In this document: positions 45,696 through 55,052 of the stretch, one piece after another
Layout: each line of letters opens with the position of its first letter
Position numbering within the stretch: position 1 is the stretch's first letter
Assembly: GCA_041392305.1 (NCBI GenBank)
Contig: JAWKMJ010000013.1
Span: 50,733 to 114,732, forward strand
DNA from: JAGQYP01 sp041392305
GTDB lineage: Bacteria; Bacteroidota; Bacteroidia; Flavobacteriales_D; Crocinitomicaceae
Length of the DNA stretch: 64,000 nt
Reading direction: 5' to 3'
Program-made: the position numbers and the translations under genes
Notes under the pieces: generated by a model
The model's input: the letters and a program-made list of their open reading frames with translations, nothing else
What the model was told of the DNA's origin: nothing
Databases searched by the model: none

Positions 45696-48600
45696 ATGGC
45701 AGAATCTAAAGGTAACTTTTTTGTACATAGACCTATTATTGCAATGGTGATTGCAATAGTCATTGTTATTGTGGGTGCCGTATCTATGATTGGATTGCCA
45801 ATTGAACAGTATCCGAATTTAACCCCTCCAATCGTTCAAGTTAGAGCTACCTATAATGGTGCAAATGCCACAAGTGTAGAAGAATCAGTTGCAACTCCAT
45901 TGGAACAACAAATCAATGGTGTGGATAACATGATCTACATGAAATCGACCAACTCTAACGATGGAACAATGGTGATTGATGTTTCATTTGAGGTAGGTAC
46001 AGATCCTGACATGAATACTGTACTTGCTCAGAATAGAGTTTCAGCGGCCACTGCAAAACTTCCCGAAGATGTTAAAAAGTATGGTGTTACTACGGAAAAG
46101 TCTTTGCCGTCAATTTTAATGTTAATTACATTAACTGCCGAAGATGGTCGATATGATCAAGATTTTCTTGGAAACTATGCACTTATCAATATAAAGGATC
46201 AGTTAGCTAGGATTAAAGGAATTGGAAGAGTTTCCGTGATAGGAGCCTCGGACTATTCGATGCGAATTTGGGTAAAACCAGATAGATTGGCACAACTTAA
46301 AATGAGTATTTCTGAAATTAGAGGAGCAATAAATCAGCAGAATACAATTGTTCCAGGAGGAAGATTTGGAGCGGAGCCTGCTCCCGAGGGAACTGAGCAT
46401 ACTTATACTGTTAGACTTCCAGAACGATTTAATACTCCTGAGGCTTTTGAAGAAATCGTAATTAGAACATTAGATGATGGTTCTTCTGTAAAATTGAAAG
46501 ATGTAGCGGAAGTAAAACTAGGTGTAGAGCGCTATGACGCTCTTACTAGATTGAATGGAAAACCCTGTGCAATGATTGCATTGTATCAAGCTCCGGGATC
46601 TAATGCGGTTGAGTTAGCAAGTCAGGTTTTGACTAGGATGGACGAATTAAAATTGAATTTTCCAGAGGCGATGGACTATGATGTCTCATTGGATACTACA
46701 TTGCCTATTGTAGTTGGTATACAGGATATTGTTGTTACATTGATTATCGCCTTAATTTTGGTAATCTTGGTTGTTTTTATTTTTATCCAGGACTGGAAAG
46801 CAACTTTGATTCCAACATTAGCAATTCCCGTTTCTCTTGTTGGAGCATTCATTTTCTTTCCGATGCTTGGTTTTACAATCAATGTATTGTCTTTGTTAGG
46901 ACTTGTTTTAGCTATTGGTATTGTGGTGGATGATGCCATTGTAGTGGTTGAAGCAGTACAAGTAAATATCTCTAAGGGGATGAATACAAAAGAGGCTACT
47001 TTGGATGCTATGCGCAAAGTTACGGCACCAGTTATTGCTACTACTTTAGTTTTAGTCGCAGTATTTATACCTGTTGCTGGAATGGTAGGAATCACGGGAA
47101 GGTTGTATCAACAGTTTGCGATTACAATCGTTGTGTCTGTTTGTGTGTCCTCAATAAATGCCTTAACCCTAAGTCCTGCATTAGCAAGTCTACTTTTGAG
47201 TAAACCTAAACCCTATGGAGGGCTAATGGGTAAATTTTTCGGTGGATTTGATAAGTGGATGGGAAAATCGACAGATGGATACATGAGTATCACATCTGTC
47301 TTTACCAGGAAAATAAAGCGAGGAGTAATCTATATGGTCATTGTAACTGCATTAGCAGTATTCTTGGGTAAAAGAGTACCTGGAGGATTTATTCCAGAAG
47401 AGGATATGGGTTATTTGATGGTCAATATTCAATTACCAAATGCGGCTTCTATACAAAGGACTGATGTTATTACTAAACAAGTAGAGGGAATTTTGAGCGA
47501 ATATTCTGAAATCCAATATGTAACTGCGGCTACTGGATATAGCATGTTATCTGGTTCGATGATTCCCAATAATGCCTTTTTATTTGTTTCTTTAAAAGAA
47601 TGGAGTGAAAGGCCTGAAACAGCGAAAGAGATCATACAAAAACTTAATAAAAGACTAGCAATGGAAGTGAAAGGTGCGGTGGCATTTGCATTTGGACCTC
47701 CAGCTATTCCTGGATTGGGTAATGGTTCTGGTTTCAGTCTAATGATCCAGGATAGAATAGGTAGTTCGCCTGAGTATTTGGCGATGAATACCATGAAGTT
47801 TATTCAAGCAGCAAACAAAAGAGAAGAGATTGCAAGTGCATTCACTCCGTTTCAAGCAAGTGTGCCTCAAAGATATCTGGATATCGACAGAGATAAGGCT
47901 TTGAAACTTGGTGTGCCTCTTGATGAATTGTATGCAACAATTGGAACTTTTATGGGAGGAGCCTATGTGAATGATTTTACCAAGTATGGAAGACTCTATA
48001 AGACTTATATTCAAGCTGAGCCAGAGTATCGAGTTGATGAAACCAAACTCTCTAGTTTTTTTATCAAGAATAACAAAGGTGAAATGGTACCACTATCAAC
48101 TTTAGTTTCTGTTCGAAAGGTCAGTGGTCCAGACTATACAACCAGATTTAATTTATACCGTTCTGTTGAAGTAACGGGTGCACCTGCTCCTGGATATACT
48201 TCAGCAGATGCAATGAATGCATTAGAGGAAGTAGCAGAAGAAGTCCTGCCCCAGCCAGAAATGGGTTATGCTTGGAATGCGATGTCTTTTCAAGAGCAAA
48301 AAGCGTCAGGATCTTTAGGGGTGATTTTAACATTTTCACTGTTATTTGTATTCCTAATTCTCGCAGCTCAATATGAATCTTGGTCATTACCATTTTCAAT
48401 TTTATTAGGTACACCTTTTGCAATTTTTGGAGCCTTCTTTGGACTATGGATCGCCAGAATGTTTAGTGAATCTTTTGAAAATAACATTTTTGCTCAAGTA
48501 TCTTTTGTGATGCTGATTGGGATGGCAGCTAAGAATGCCATTTTAATTATTGAGTTCGCGAACGATGAATTTAAAAATGGTAAAAGTCTGGTGGATGCTG

Positions 48601-48848
48601 CGATTGAAGCGGCAAGATCCAGATTTAGACCAATATTAATGACAGCGTTTTCTTTCATATTAGGGATATTACCTCTTGTTTTTGCAAGTGGGACTGGATC
48701 AGAAGCAAGAAAAGTAATGGGAATGGCATTATTGGGAGGGATGACCGTGGCAACAATTTTGGGAGTCTTTTTATATCCAATGTTATATGTATTGGTGGGT
48801 AAAATTGCCGGTTACGAAAAAAAAAGAGAACAAAAAGAGAATGCCTAG
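45696..48848 (+). CDS. RND multidrug efflux pump, inner-membrane permease (HAE1/AcrB family)
   Basis: 1050 residues, the normal AcrB-type length. It has the N-terminal HRPIIAMVIAIVIVIVGA membrane segment and the TM4 proton-relay pair in GIVVDDAIVVVEAV. The TM10 lysine is in GMAAKNAILIIEFAND, and the two large periplasmic loops have duplicated structure. It exports hydrophobic or amphipathic compounds using the proton gradient; the drug spectrum cannot be read here. Middle gene of the adaptor-pump-channel operon. Confidence 0.95.
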   Translation: MAESKGNFFVHRPIIAMVIAIVIVIVGAVSMIGLPIEQYPNLTPPIVQVRATYNGANATSVEESVATPLEQQINGVDNMIYMKSTNSNDGTMVIDVSFEVGTDPDMNTVLAQNRVSAATAKLPEDVKKYGVTTEKSLPSILMLITLTAEDGRYDQDFLGNYALINIKDQLARIKGIGRVSVIGASDYSMRIWVKPDRLAQLKMSISEIRGAINQQNTIVPGGRFGAEPAPEGTEHTYTVRLPERFNTPEAFEEIVIRTLDDGSSVKLKDVAEVKLGVERYDALTRLNGKPCAMIALYQAPGSNAVELASQVLTRMDELKLNFPEAMDYDVSLDTTLPIVVGIQDIVVTLIIALILVILVVFIFIQDWKATLIPTLAIPVSLVGAFIFFPMLGFTINVLSLLGLVLAIGIVVDDAIVVVEAVQVNISKGMNTKEATLDAMRKVTAPVIATTLVLVAVFIPVAGMVGITGRLYQQFAITIVVSVCVSSINALTLSPALASLLLSKPKPYGGLMGKFFGGFDKWMGKSTDGYMSITSVFTRKIKRGVIYMVIVTALAVFLGKRVPGGFIPEEDMGYLMVNIQLPNAASIQRTDVITKQVEGILSEYSEIQYVTAATGYSMLSGSMIPNNAFLFVSLKEWSERPETAKEIIQKLNKRLAMEVKGAVAFAFGPPAIPGLGNGSGFSLMIQDRIGSSPEYLAMNTMKFIQAANKREEIASAFTPFQASVPQRYLDIDRDKALKLGVPLDELYATIGTFMGGAYVNDFTKYGRLYKTYIQAEPEYRVDETKLSSFFIKNNKGEMVPLSTLVSVRKVSGPDYTTRFNLYRSVEVTGAPAPGYTSADAMNALEEVAEEVLPQPEMGYAWNAMSFQEQKASGSLGVILTFSLLFVFLILAAQYESWSLPFSILLGTPFAIFGAFFGLWIARMFSESFENNIFAQVSFVMLIGMAAKNAILIIEFANDEFKNGKSLVDAAIEAARSRFRPILMTAFSFILGILPLVFASGTGSEARKVMGMALLGGMTVATILGVFLYPMLYVLVGKIAGYEKKREQKENA

Positions 48849-50355
48849 AATAAGGAAAATATCGATTATTTTATCGAGCATATTCATTTTAGTAGGATGT
48901 GCGGTCGGGCCAAATTTTAAAAAGCCGGAATATAAGGCTAATGAACAATTTAGGACTGTTACGGCAACAGATACTTCCTTGAACATGCAATGGTGGAATT
49001 TCTATAATGATCCAATTCTTGATACACTTATAATAAAAGCCTTAAATAACAATAAAAATCTTTTAATGGCGGCCGCAAGGATCCAACAGGCCAAGGCTAA
49101 TTTAGGGATGGTCCGTTCTGATCAGTTTCCAAAGTTTAATATTAATGCAGGTATTTTAGGAGGAAATTATTTTGGGGGAAATTATTTGGGGAATACAAAT
49201 CAGTTTAATTGGGGAGTAACTCCAGAGTTGAATTGGGAATTAGATTTCTGGGGTAAGTTCAGAAGAGCTTCTGAAGCAGCGAGAGCAAATTTGGTCTCTT
49301 CTATTTATGGTCACAGATCAATTCAAATGTCACTAATAGCTGATATTGCAAAGAATTATTTTCTGTTATTGGATTATAAAAGAAGACTTATCATTGCTAA
49401 AAACACCTATGAAGCAAGAGATAGTTCGGAGCTAATTATTCAAGCTAGATATGATCGAGGATATGCGCCTGAAATTGATTTGAACCAAGCTCAAATTCAA
49501 ACTGCCATTTCACAATCGCAAATTCCTGTTTATGAAAGAAGTATTGCTACACTTGAGAACAATATTTCTGTTTTATTGGGAGAAAACCCTCACGAAATAG
49601 TTACCAATGGAGATCTGTTTGATTTTTCAATTCCTGACACCATTCCTTCGGCAGTTCCTTCATTGCTGTTGAAGAGAAGACCTGATATTTTAGCGGCAGA
49701 AGCAGATTTGCACGAGCAAGTGGCAAGAGTTGGAGTAGCACAAGCCATGCGATTTCCATCTTTCACAATTTCAGGGGGAATCGGAATTGCCTCTAACTTT
49801 AGCTTGATTGGATTAGGATGGAATGTTGGAGCGACCCTGTTTGGCCCTTTGTTTCAGTTTAACAAGAATAAAAGGAGAATGGAAGTTGAAAAGTTCAAGG
49901 CAGATGAAGTGGCTTTCAAATACGAGCAGACTGTTCTTCAGGCCTTTGAAGAAGTTGAGAATAATTTGATTACGATTCAAAAGTTAAAAGAAGAGTTGGA
50001 AGCTAGAAGTAAGCACATGACAGCAGCGCAAAATGCAGAAAAATTATCCTTGGAAAGGTACAATAAAGGGGTTACGAGTTATTTGGAGGTTTTAGAAAGC
50101 CAAAAACAATCTTTTGATGCTCAACTTCAGTATACCAGAATTTATCAAGAGTTACTTTCATATTATATCTTACTCTATAAATCCTTAGGAGGGGGGTGGA
50201 TCACTCCTGAAGAATTAAAAGAAGCGCAGGATAAAAATATTCTTTACGAAGAGTATATCATTCCTTATCACGATTTACCTGCTAAAGAAAGAAGAAAAGC
50301 CGAAAAAGAAGCAAAGAAAAAAGCAAAAACCGAGAAAAAATCTTCTAAAAAATAG
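48841..50355 (+). CDS. Outer-membrane efflux channel (TolC/NodT family lipoprotein)
   Basis: 504 residues from ATG 48841, which gives a lipoprotein signal with lipobox ILVGC. The longer frame from 48787 lies inside the pump gene and lacks a good signal. NodT-type features: GCAVGPNFKKPEY after the lipobox, WWNFYNDPILDTLI, PELNWELDFWGKFRR and RRPDILAAEADL, plus a duplicated helical-hairpin layout. A lysine/glutamate-rich C-terminal tail (about 480-504) is unusual. It overlaps the pump by 8 bases. Confidence 0.93.
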   Translation: MPRIRKISIILSSIFILVGCAVGPNFKKPEYKANEQFRTVTATDTSLNMQWWNFYNDPILDTLIIKALNNNKNLLMAAARIQQAKANLGMVRSDQFPKFNINAGILGGNYFGGNYLGNTNQFNWGVTPELNWELDFWGKFRRASEAARANLVSSIYGHRSIQMSLIADIAKNYFLLLDYKRRLIIAKNTYEARDSSELIIQARYDRGYAPEIDLNQAQIQTAISQSQIPVYERSIATLENNISVLLGENPHEIVTNGDLFDFSIPDTIPSAVPSLLLKRRPDILAAEADLHEQVARVGVAQAMRFPSFTISGGIGIASNFSLIGLGWNVGATLFGPLFQFNKNKRRMEVEKFKADEVAFKYEQTVLQAFEEVENNLITIQKLKEELEARSKHMTAAQNAEKLSLERYNKGVTSYLEVLESQKQSFDAQLQYTRIYQELLSYYILLYKSLGGGWITPEELKEAQDKNILYEEYIIPYHDLPAKERRKAEKEAKKKAKTEKKSSKK

Positions 50356-50509
50356 AAATGAATATCGTTTTCCGATTTATTTTTAATCACTGAATATCTC
50401 AAAAATCATCCCTTTTACAGAGAATTTGAGTACATTTTTCGTTTAATCGAATGATTGTCTCGATAAAATTCTTAAATTACGCGCGGAAACCAAGAAAATT
50501 TATGTTGTT

Positions 50510-53500
50510 ATGAAAATTGTTAGCTTAGGAGCTGTTCTATGCTCTATTGCCTTATTTTTCACTTTTACTACTCACTCACAAACTGTTTACCCTCATTATC
50601 AGGATGGTAAAATTTACATGAAGTTAAAGGATAATTTTCCTTTAAAATTGGTGGTGGCCAAAGAGGGTTCACCTAAGTATAATGTACTTCAAAAATATAG
50701 TTTTGTAGCATCTGTTGCTAGTCAATATGGAATTTCTAATATGACTAGACCTTTCCCAAAGGCAAACGGTACAGGGGGGGATGCTTTACAGCGTACTTTT
50801 CTAATTGAGTTTGATGATTATTCGAAAGTAGATGAATTTATCAGACTACTTTCTTCCAATAATATGGTAGATTATGCCGAAAAGGTACCTTTACATAAAT
50901 TAACATTAACCCCAAACGATCCCATGCATTCTTCTGTCTGGAGTTTGGGAGTTATTCAGGCTGATTTAGCTTGGAACATCTCAACAGGAAACTCAAATGT
51001 GGTTGTAGCTGTTACAGATAATGCCATCCAGATTACCCATCCTGATTTAAACGATGCAATATGGACCAATCCTGGTGAAATTGCCGGAAATGGTATAGAT
51101 GATGATGGGAATGGTTACATTGATGATGTTAATGGCTGGGATGTTGGAGATGACGATAATAATCCCAATCCGTTAAACTCAAGTTGGGATCATGGAACAC
51201 ATTGTTCTGGAACTGTAGGAGCTGAAACGAATAACGGTACAGGTGTTTCTTCGATTGGGTTTGGAATTTCAATTATGCCTGTAAAAGTAACGACTAACAG
51301 CGCTTCTTCATCTTCAGTTACTAATGGATATGATGGAATCTATTATGCTGCATTGTCTGGAGCAGATGTGATTTCTTGCTCTTGGGGTGGTTATGGGTAT
51401 TCTACAACCGGACAAAACCTTGTGAACTGGGCTTGGAACCAAGGATCTATTATTGTTGGAGCCGCGGGAAATGACAACTACAATATGGATACAGGTGGAA
51501 ATGCACATTATCCTTCCAATTATAATAATGTGGTTTGTGTTGCTTCTTCGACCACAACAGATGCAAAATCTGGTTTCTCCAATTATGGTTCAGCAGTAGA
51601 TGTTACTGCTCCTGGATCCAATATTAGAAGCACTGTTCCAAACAATTCATATGCATATATGTCTGGTACTTCAATGGCCACTCCACTAGTTTCTGGATTA
51701 CTTGGGCTAATGATGTCTGCTCAGCCAGGACTTCCACAGCAGGACTATGTAGATTGTTTAATTAACTCCTGTGATGATATTAGCGCTCAAAATCCAAGTT
51801 ATAATGGAGATTTGGGTGGAGGAAGAATTAATGCTTTTCAGGCATTAAATTGTGTTACGGCCTTTTCAAGTAATCCTCCAGTTGCTGATTTTCAAGCAAA
51901 TTTTACCACAATCACAGCAGGAGCTTCAGTTCAATTTACTGATTTGAGTACCTACAATCCTACAAATTGGACCTGGAATTTTGATAATCAAGGTTTGGGT
52001 GGAGTTTCACCAGCGACGGCAAGTACCCAAGGACCACACACTGTTACTTACAGTAATCCAGGTGTATATGAAGTTGTATTGACAGTTTCAAATGGAAATG
52101 GTTCTGATACGGAGACAAAGACAGCATACATTACGGTTAATTCTCCTGCAGGCTGTTCAACGTTGAATTTGGATGATCCGACTTTTGCGTCATTTACTTC
52201 TATCCATAGTGGATGGAATCCTGCTTTATATTCGACCAACGGAGATGGTTATCTTTCGGGAATTAATGAGTTTGGGGATCAAGCCAAAGCAGAATATTTT
52301 CCGAGTGGAATGGTGGGCACATCAAGTCATGTAGTTGGAACCTATGTTTGGATTGGGGCAGCCTACTCTGGGAATGCAAGTAAAACAGTAGATATAAATG
52401 TTTACGATGCAACAGGAGGGACTCCAGGGGCTGTATTAGGAACTCGAACTGTTACTATGGGAGATATTGGGAATGGTGGAATTTTCTATTATTCTTTTAA
52501 TCCTCCAATAGCAGTTCCGGGATCAGGTGAAATAGCCGTTGGAGTTGATATGTCTAATTTGAACTATAGCGGTGGTGATACTATGGGCTTGGTAACAAAT
52601 GCAGATGGAGAGGTCTCCTCATCTATCGGATTTGAACAATGGAATACAGGTACTTGGTACACTTATATTGCAGGATGGGGAGTGACTTCTTTATCAAACT
52701 ATATTTTTCCAGACCTGACAAGTGCACCGCCTTCGATTAGTTTGACAGCTTCAGCTACAACTATTTGTGAAGGAGAGTCCATTGATTTTGATGCTACAGG
52801 TTCCAGCTATGATGATACTTTGTTATGGACATTTCAGGGGTCTAACCCATTGAATTCGAATAGTGTGATGGAATCAGCAGTTTATAACAATTCTGGAACG
52901 TACAAAGCCTATTTGGAAGTTGTAGGTGGTGGTTGTAGTAATTATCTGATTGATTCTGTGACAATAACAGTAAATGCGGCACCAACGATAATAGTATCTA
53001 CTCCAGATCCTGATATTTGTGCGGGAGAAGGGCCGATCACTTTAACTGCATCGGGAGCAACTACATATTCTTGGTCTCCCGGAGGACAAACTTCTTCCTC
53101 TATTTCTGTATCCCCTGCAGTCACAACTACTTATACGGTTAGTGGAAGTCAAGGTGGATGTGATGGAACGGCTTCAATTCAGATTGAAGTTGGAGAATTA
53201 CCAAACTTATCGGCATCGATAACAGATGTGATTTGTAATGGGAATAGTTCCGGAGCGATTGATTTAACCGTGACGAATCTTTCTAACTGCACTTATGATT
53301 GGGGAGTAAATGGAACTAATGAAGATTTATCCGGATTAACTTCTGGAAATTATAATGTTACGGTTACATCGGATGTAGGATGTAGCTCAATTGGTTCTTA
53401 TACGGTGAGTCAAAATACGGCAATAGCAGTTACTGAGAATACCTCAAATGCTACATGCGGATCTAATAATGGGGTAGTAAGTTTGACGATAACAGGAGGC

Positions 53501-54955
53501 GTATCACCTTATACTGAGGATTTTGGTGCAGATAATCCAAATGCCCTTGCACCAGGCTCTCATACTTATTCAGTAACAGATAATGTAGGATGTGTATATA
53601 ATGGTACGTATTCCATTTCATCTACTGGTGGAGCGACTTTAAGTTCTACACATGCAAATGTAACTTGTCCAGGAGGTAATAATGGTTCAATTGACCTAAC
53701 TGTTTCAGGAGGAGTTACACCATATACTTATAACTGGGGAGCTCAAGGGACTGCAGAAGATATTTCCGGACTTTCAGCTGGAACATATTCTGTAACTGTA
53801 ACGGATAATGCAGGATGTATATCTTCGGAGACCGTAGTTGTATCACAACCGAATGCCTTTACTAGTTCTCCTTCACTAACTCATGTGACCTGTAATGGTG
53901 GTACAAATGGTACAGCAATGTTGAATGTTTCAGGAGGAACCTCTCCTTACTCAGAAAACTGGAGTGGAGAAAATCCAAGTGCATTAGCTGCAGGAGTTTA
54001 TCCGGTAGTAGTCACTGATAATGTAGGATGTGTTTACAACACAAGTGTGACGATTAACCAGCCAGCGGCATTGGCTGCCTCCGAAACTACAACAGATCCG
54101 GATTGTAATGGTGGAACTGATGGGACTGCATTTTTAAACGTAACAGGCGGAACTTCTCCATATACTGAGAATTGGCAAGGAGAAAATAATACCGCTTTGG
54201 GAGCAGGTACGTATACAGTAATTGTTACTGATGCTAACAGTTGCGTTTTGAATTATGACGTTACAATAAATGAGCCTTCAGCGATAGCAGCAAGTTCGGT
54301 GACTACAGATGTGACTTGTAATGGATTCACTAATGGTACGGCTTCGTTAACAATTACCGGGGGAACTTCGCCTTATACTCAAAACTGGGCAGGTGAAAAC
54401 CCTAATGCATTAGGAGCAGGAACTTATACTGTGATTATAACGGATGCAAATGGATGTTCTACTTCTGAGTCTGTTTCGATTTTAGAACCTTCTGCATTGG
54501 CAGTTTCAGGTGTCGTTATAGATGAGAATGCGGGAAATGATGGAGAAATTGATATCACAGTTTCAGGAGGAACACCAACATATAATTATAATTGGGGGGC
54601 TCAAGGATCTTCAGAAGATCTTACAGGGTTGACAGCAGGAACGTATACTGTAACGATTACAGATGCGAATGGGTGTACAATTACAGATTCTTATGTGGTT
54701 GATGACATGACTGGAATTGATGAAAATACAGGTATAATATTCAAAGTTTATCCTAATCCAGTTGTTTCCGAACTGAACATTGAATTGCAAGGTGAATATG
54801 ATTATTTAATCACCAATGATTTGGGTCAAAAAATCATGGATGGTAATGGACAGAACGAAACAAAAATAGATTTAAGTTTATATACCACTGGGATTTATTT
54901 TATTCGAGTTCAGCAGGCAGATAAATTGTTCACAACAAAAGTGATTAAAAAATAG
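50510..54955 (+). CDS. Subtilisin-family protease with PKD, SprB repeats and T9SS sorting domain
   Basis: 1481 residues with a signal peptide and a propeptide (about 25-135). The S8 subtilase domain (about 140-450) has the triad D170 (VTDNAIQ), H228 (WDHGTHCSGT) and S388 (SGTSMATP). Next come a PKD domain (about 462-545), an unrecognised domain (about 550-745), a second PKD-like region and a C-rich Ig-like segment. Seven SprB-like repeats span about 900-1395. A T9SS type A domain closes the protein (VYPNPVVSELNIEL, TTGIYFIRVQ). A large, surface-exported protease is expected. An alternative role in adhesion through the SprB region is possible. Confidence 0.9.
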   Translation: MKIVSLGAVLCSIALFFTFTTHSQTVYPHYQDGKIYMKLKDNFPLKLVVAKEGSPKYNVLQKYSFVASVASQYGISNMTRPFPKANGTGGDALQRTFLIEFDDYSKVDEFIRLLSSNNMVDYAEKVPLHKLTLTPNDPMHSSVWSLGVIQADLAWNISTGNSNVVVAVTDNAIQITHPDLNDAIWTNPGEIAGNGIDDDGNGYIDDVNGWDVGDDDNNPNPLNSSWDHGTHCSGTVGAETNNGTGVSSIGFGISIMPVKVTTNSASSSSVTNGYDGIYYAALSGADVISCSWGGYGYSTTGQNLVNWAWNQGSIIVGAAGNDNYNMDTGGNAHYPSNYNNVVCVASSTTTDAKSGFSNYGSAVDVTAPGSNIRSTVPNNSYAYMSGTSMATPLVSGLLGLMMSAQPGLPQQDYVDCLINSCDDISAQNPSYNGDLGGGRINAFQALNCVTAFSSNPPVADFQANFTTITAGASVQFTDLSTYNPTNWTWNFDNQGLGGVSPATASTQGPHTVTYSNPGVYEVVLTVSNGNGSDTETKTAYITVNSPAGCSTLNLDDPTFASFTSIHSGWNPALYSTNGDGYLSGINEFGDQAKAEYFPSGMVGTSSHVVGTYVWIGAAYSGNASKTVDINVYDATGGTPGAVLGTRTVTMGDIGNGGIFYYSFNPPIAVPGSGEIAVGVDMSNLNYSGGDTMGLVTNADGEVSSSIGFEQWNTGTWYTYIAGWGVTSLSNYIFPDLTSAPPSISLTASATTICEGESIDFDATGSSYDDTLLWTFQGSNPLNSNSVMESAVYNNSGTYKAYLEVVGGGCSNYLIDSVTITVNAAPTIIVSTPDPDICAGEGPITLTASGATTYSWSPGGQTSSSISVSPAVTTTYTVSGSQGGCDGTASIQIEVGELPNLSASITDVICNGNSSGAIDLTVTNLSNCTYDWGVNGTNEDLSGLTSGNYNVTVTSDVGCSSIGSYTVSQNTAIAVTENTSNATCGSNNGVVSLTITGGVSPYTEDFGADNPNALAPGSHTYSVTDNVGCVYNGTYSISSTGGATLSSTHANVTCPGGNNGSIDLTVSGGVTPYTYNWGAQGTAEDISGLSAGTYSVTVTDNAGCISSETVVVSQPNAFTSSPSLTHVTCNGGTNGTAMLNVSGGTSPYSENWSGENPSALAAGVYPVVVTDNVGCVYNTSVTINQPAALAASETTTDPDCNGGTDGTAFLNVTGGTSPYTENWQGENNTALGAGTYTVIVTDANSCVLNYDVTINEPSAIAASSVTTDVTCNGFTNGTASLTITGGTSPYTQNWAGENPNALGAGTYTVIITDANGCSTSESVSILEPSALAVSGVVIDENAGNDGEIDITVSGGTPTYNYNWGAQGSSEDLTGLTAGTYTVTITDANGCTITDSYVVDDMTGIDENTGIIFKVYPNPVVSELNIELQGEYDYLITNDLGQKIMDGNGQNETKIDLSLYTTGIYFIRVQQADKLFTTKVIKK
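53207..54700 (+). repeat. SprB-like tandem coding repeats
   Basis: Seven consecutive units of about 70 residues, each with C-x-G-x2-NG near the start, then GGTSPYT-x-NW, a middle GAGTY or LSAGTY, and VTDNAGC at the end. Units three to six are the most alike; the first and last are more diverged. The pattern suggests recent internal duplication, like SprB repeats in gliding adhesins. Confidence 0.8.
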
Positions 54956-54974
54956 AAATCAAATTCTAGAAGTG

Positions 54975-55006
54975 AAAGCCCACACCAAAGTTGTGGGCTT
55001 TTTTTA
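54975..55006 (+). terminator. Rho-independent terminator after the subtilase
   Basis: AAAGCCCACA pairs with TGTGGGCTTT around a 7-base loop and is followed by seven T. Confidence 0.92.
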
Positions 55007-55052
55007 TTGATTGAAAAAGACTATTTTCAGAACGGTTAGAATATTTTTATCC

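Noticed and set aside
46676..47095. 139-codon reverse frame inside the RND pump gene
   Set aside because: It is antisense to a well-supported gene and its translation is dominated by T, I and K typical of a shadow frame.
48787..48840. Longer N-terminus for the TolC-like channel
   Set aside because: It lies within the pump gene and destroys the lipoprotein signal that begins at ATG 48841.
53207..54700. Regular repeats that could suggest a CRISPR array
   Set aside because: They are in frame within a coding sequence, about 210 bases per unit and diverged; they are SprB protein repeats.
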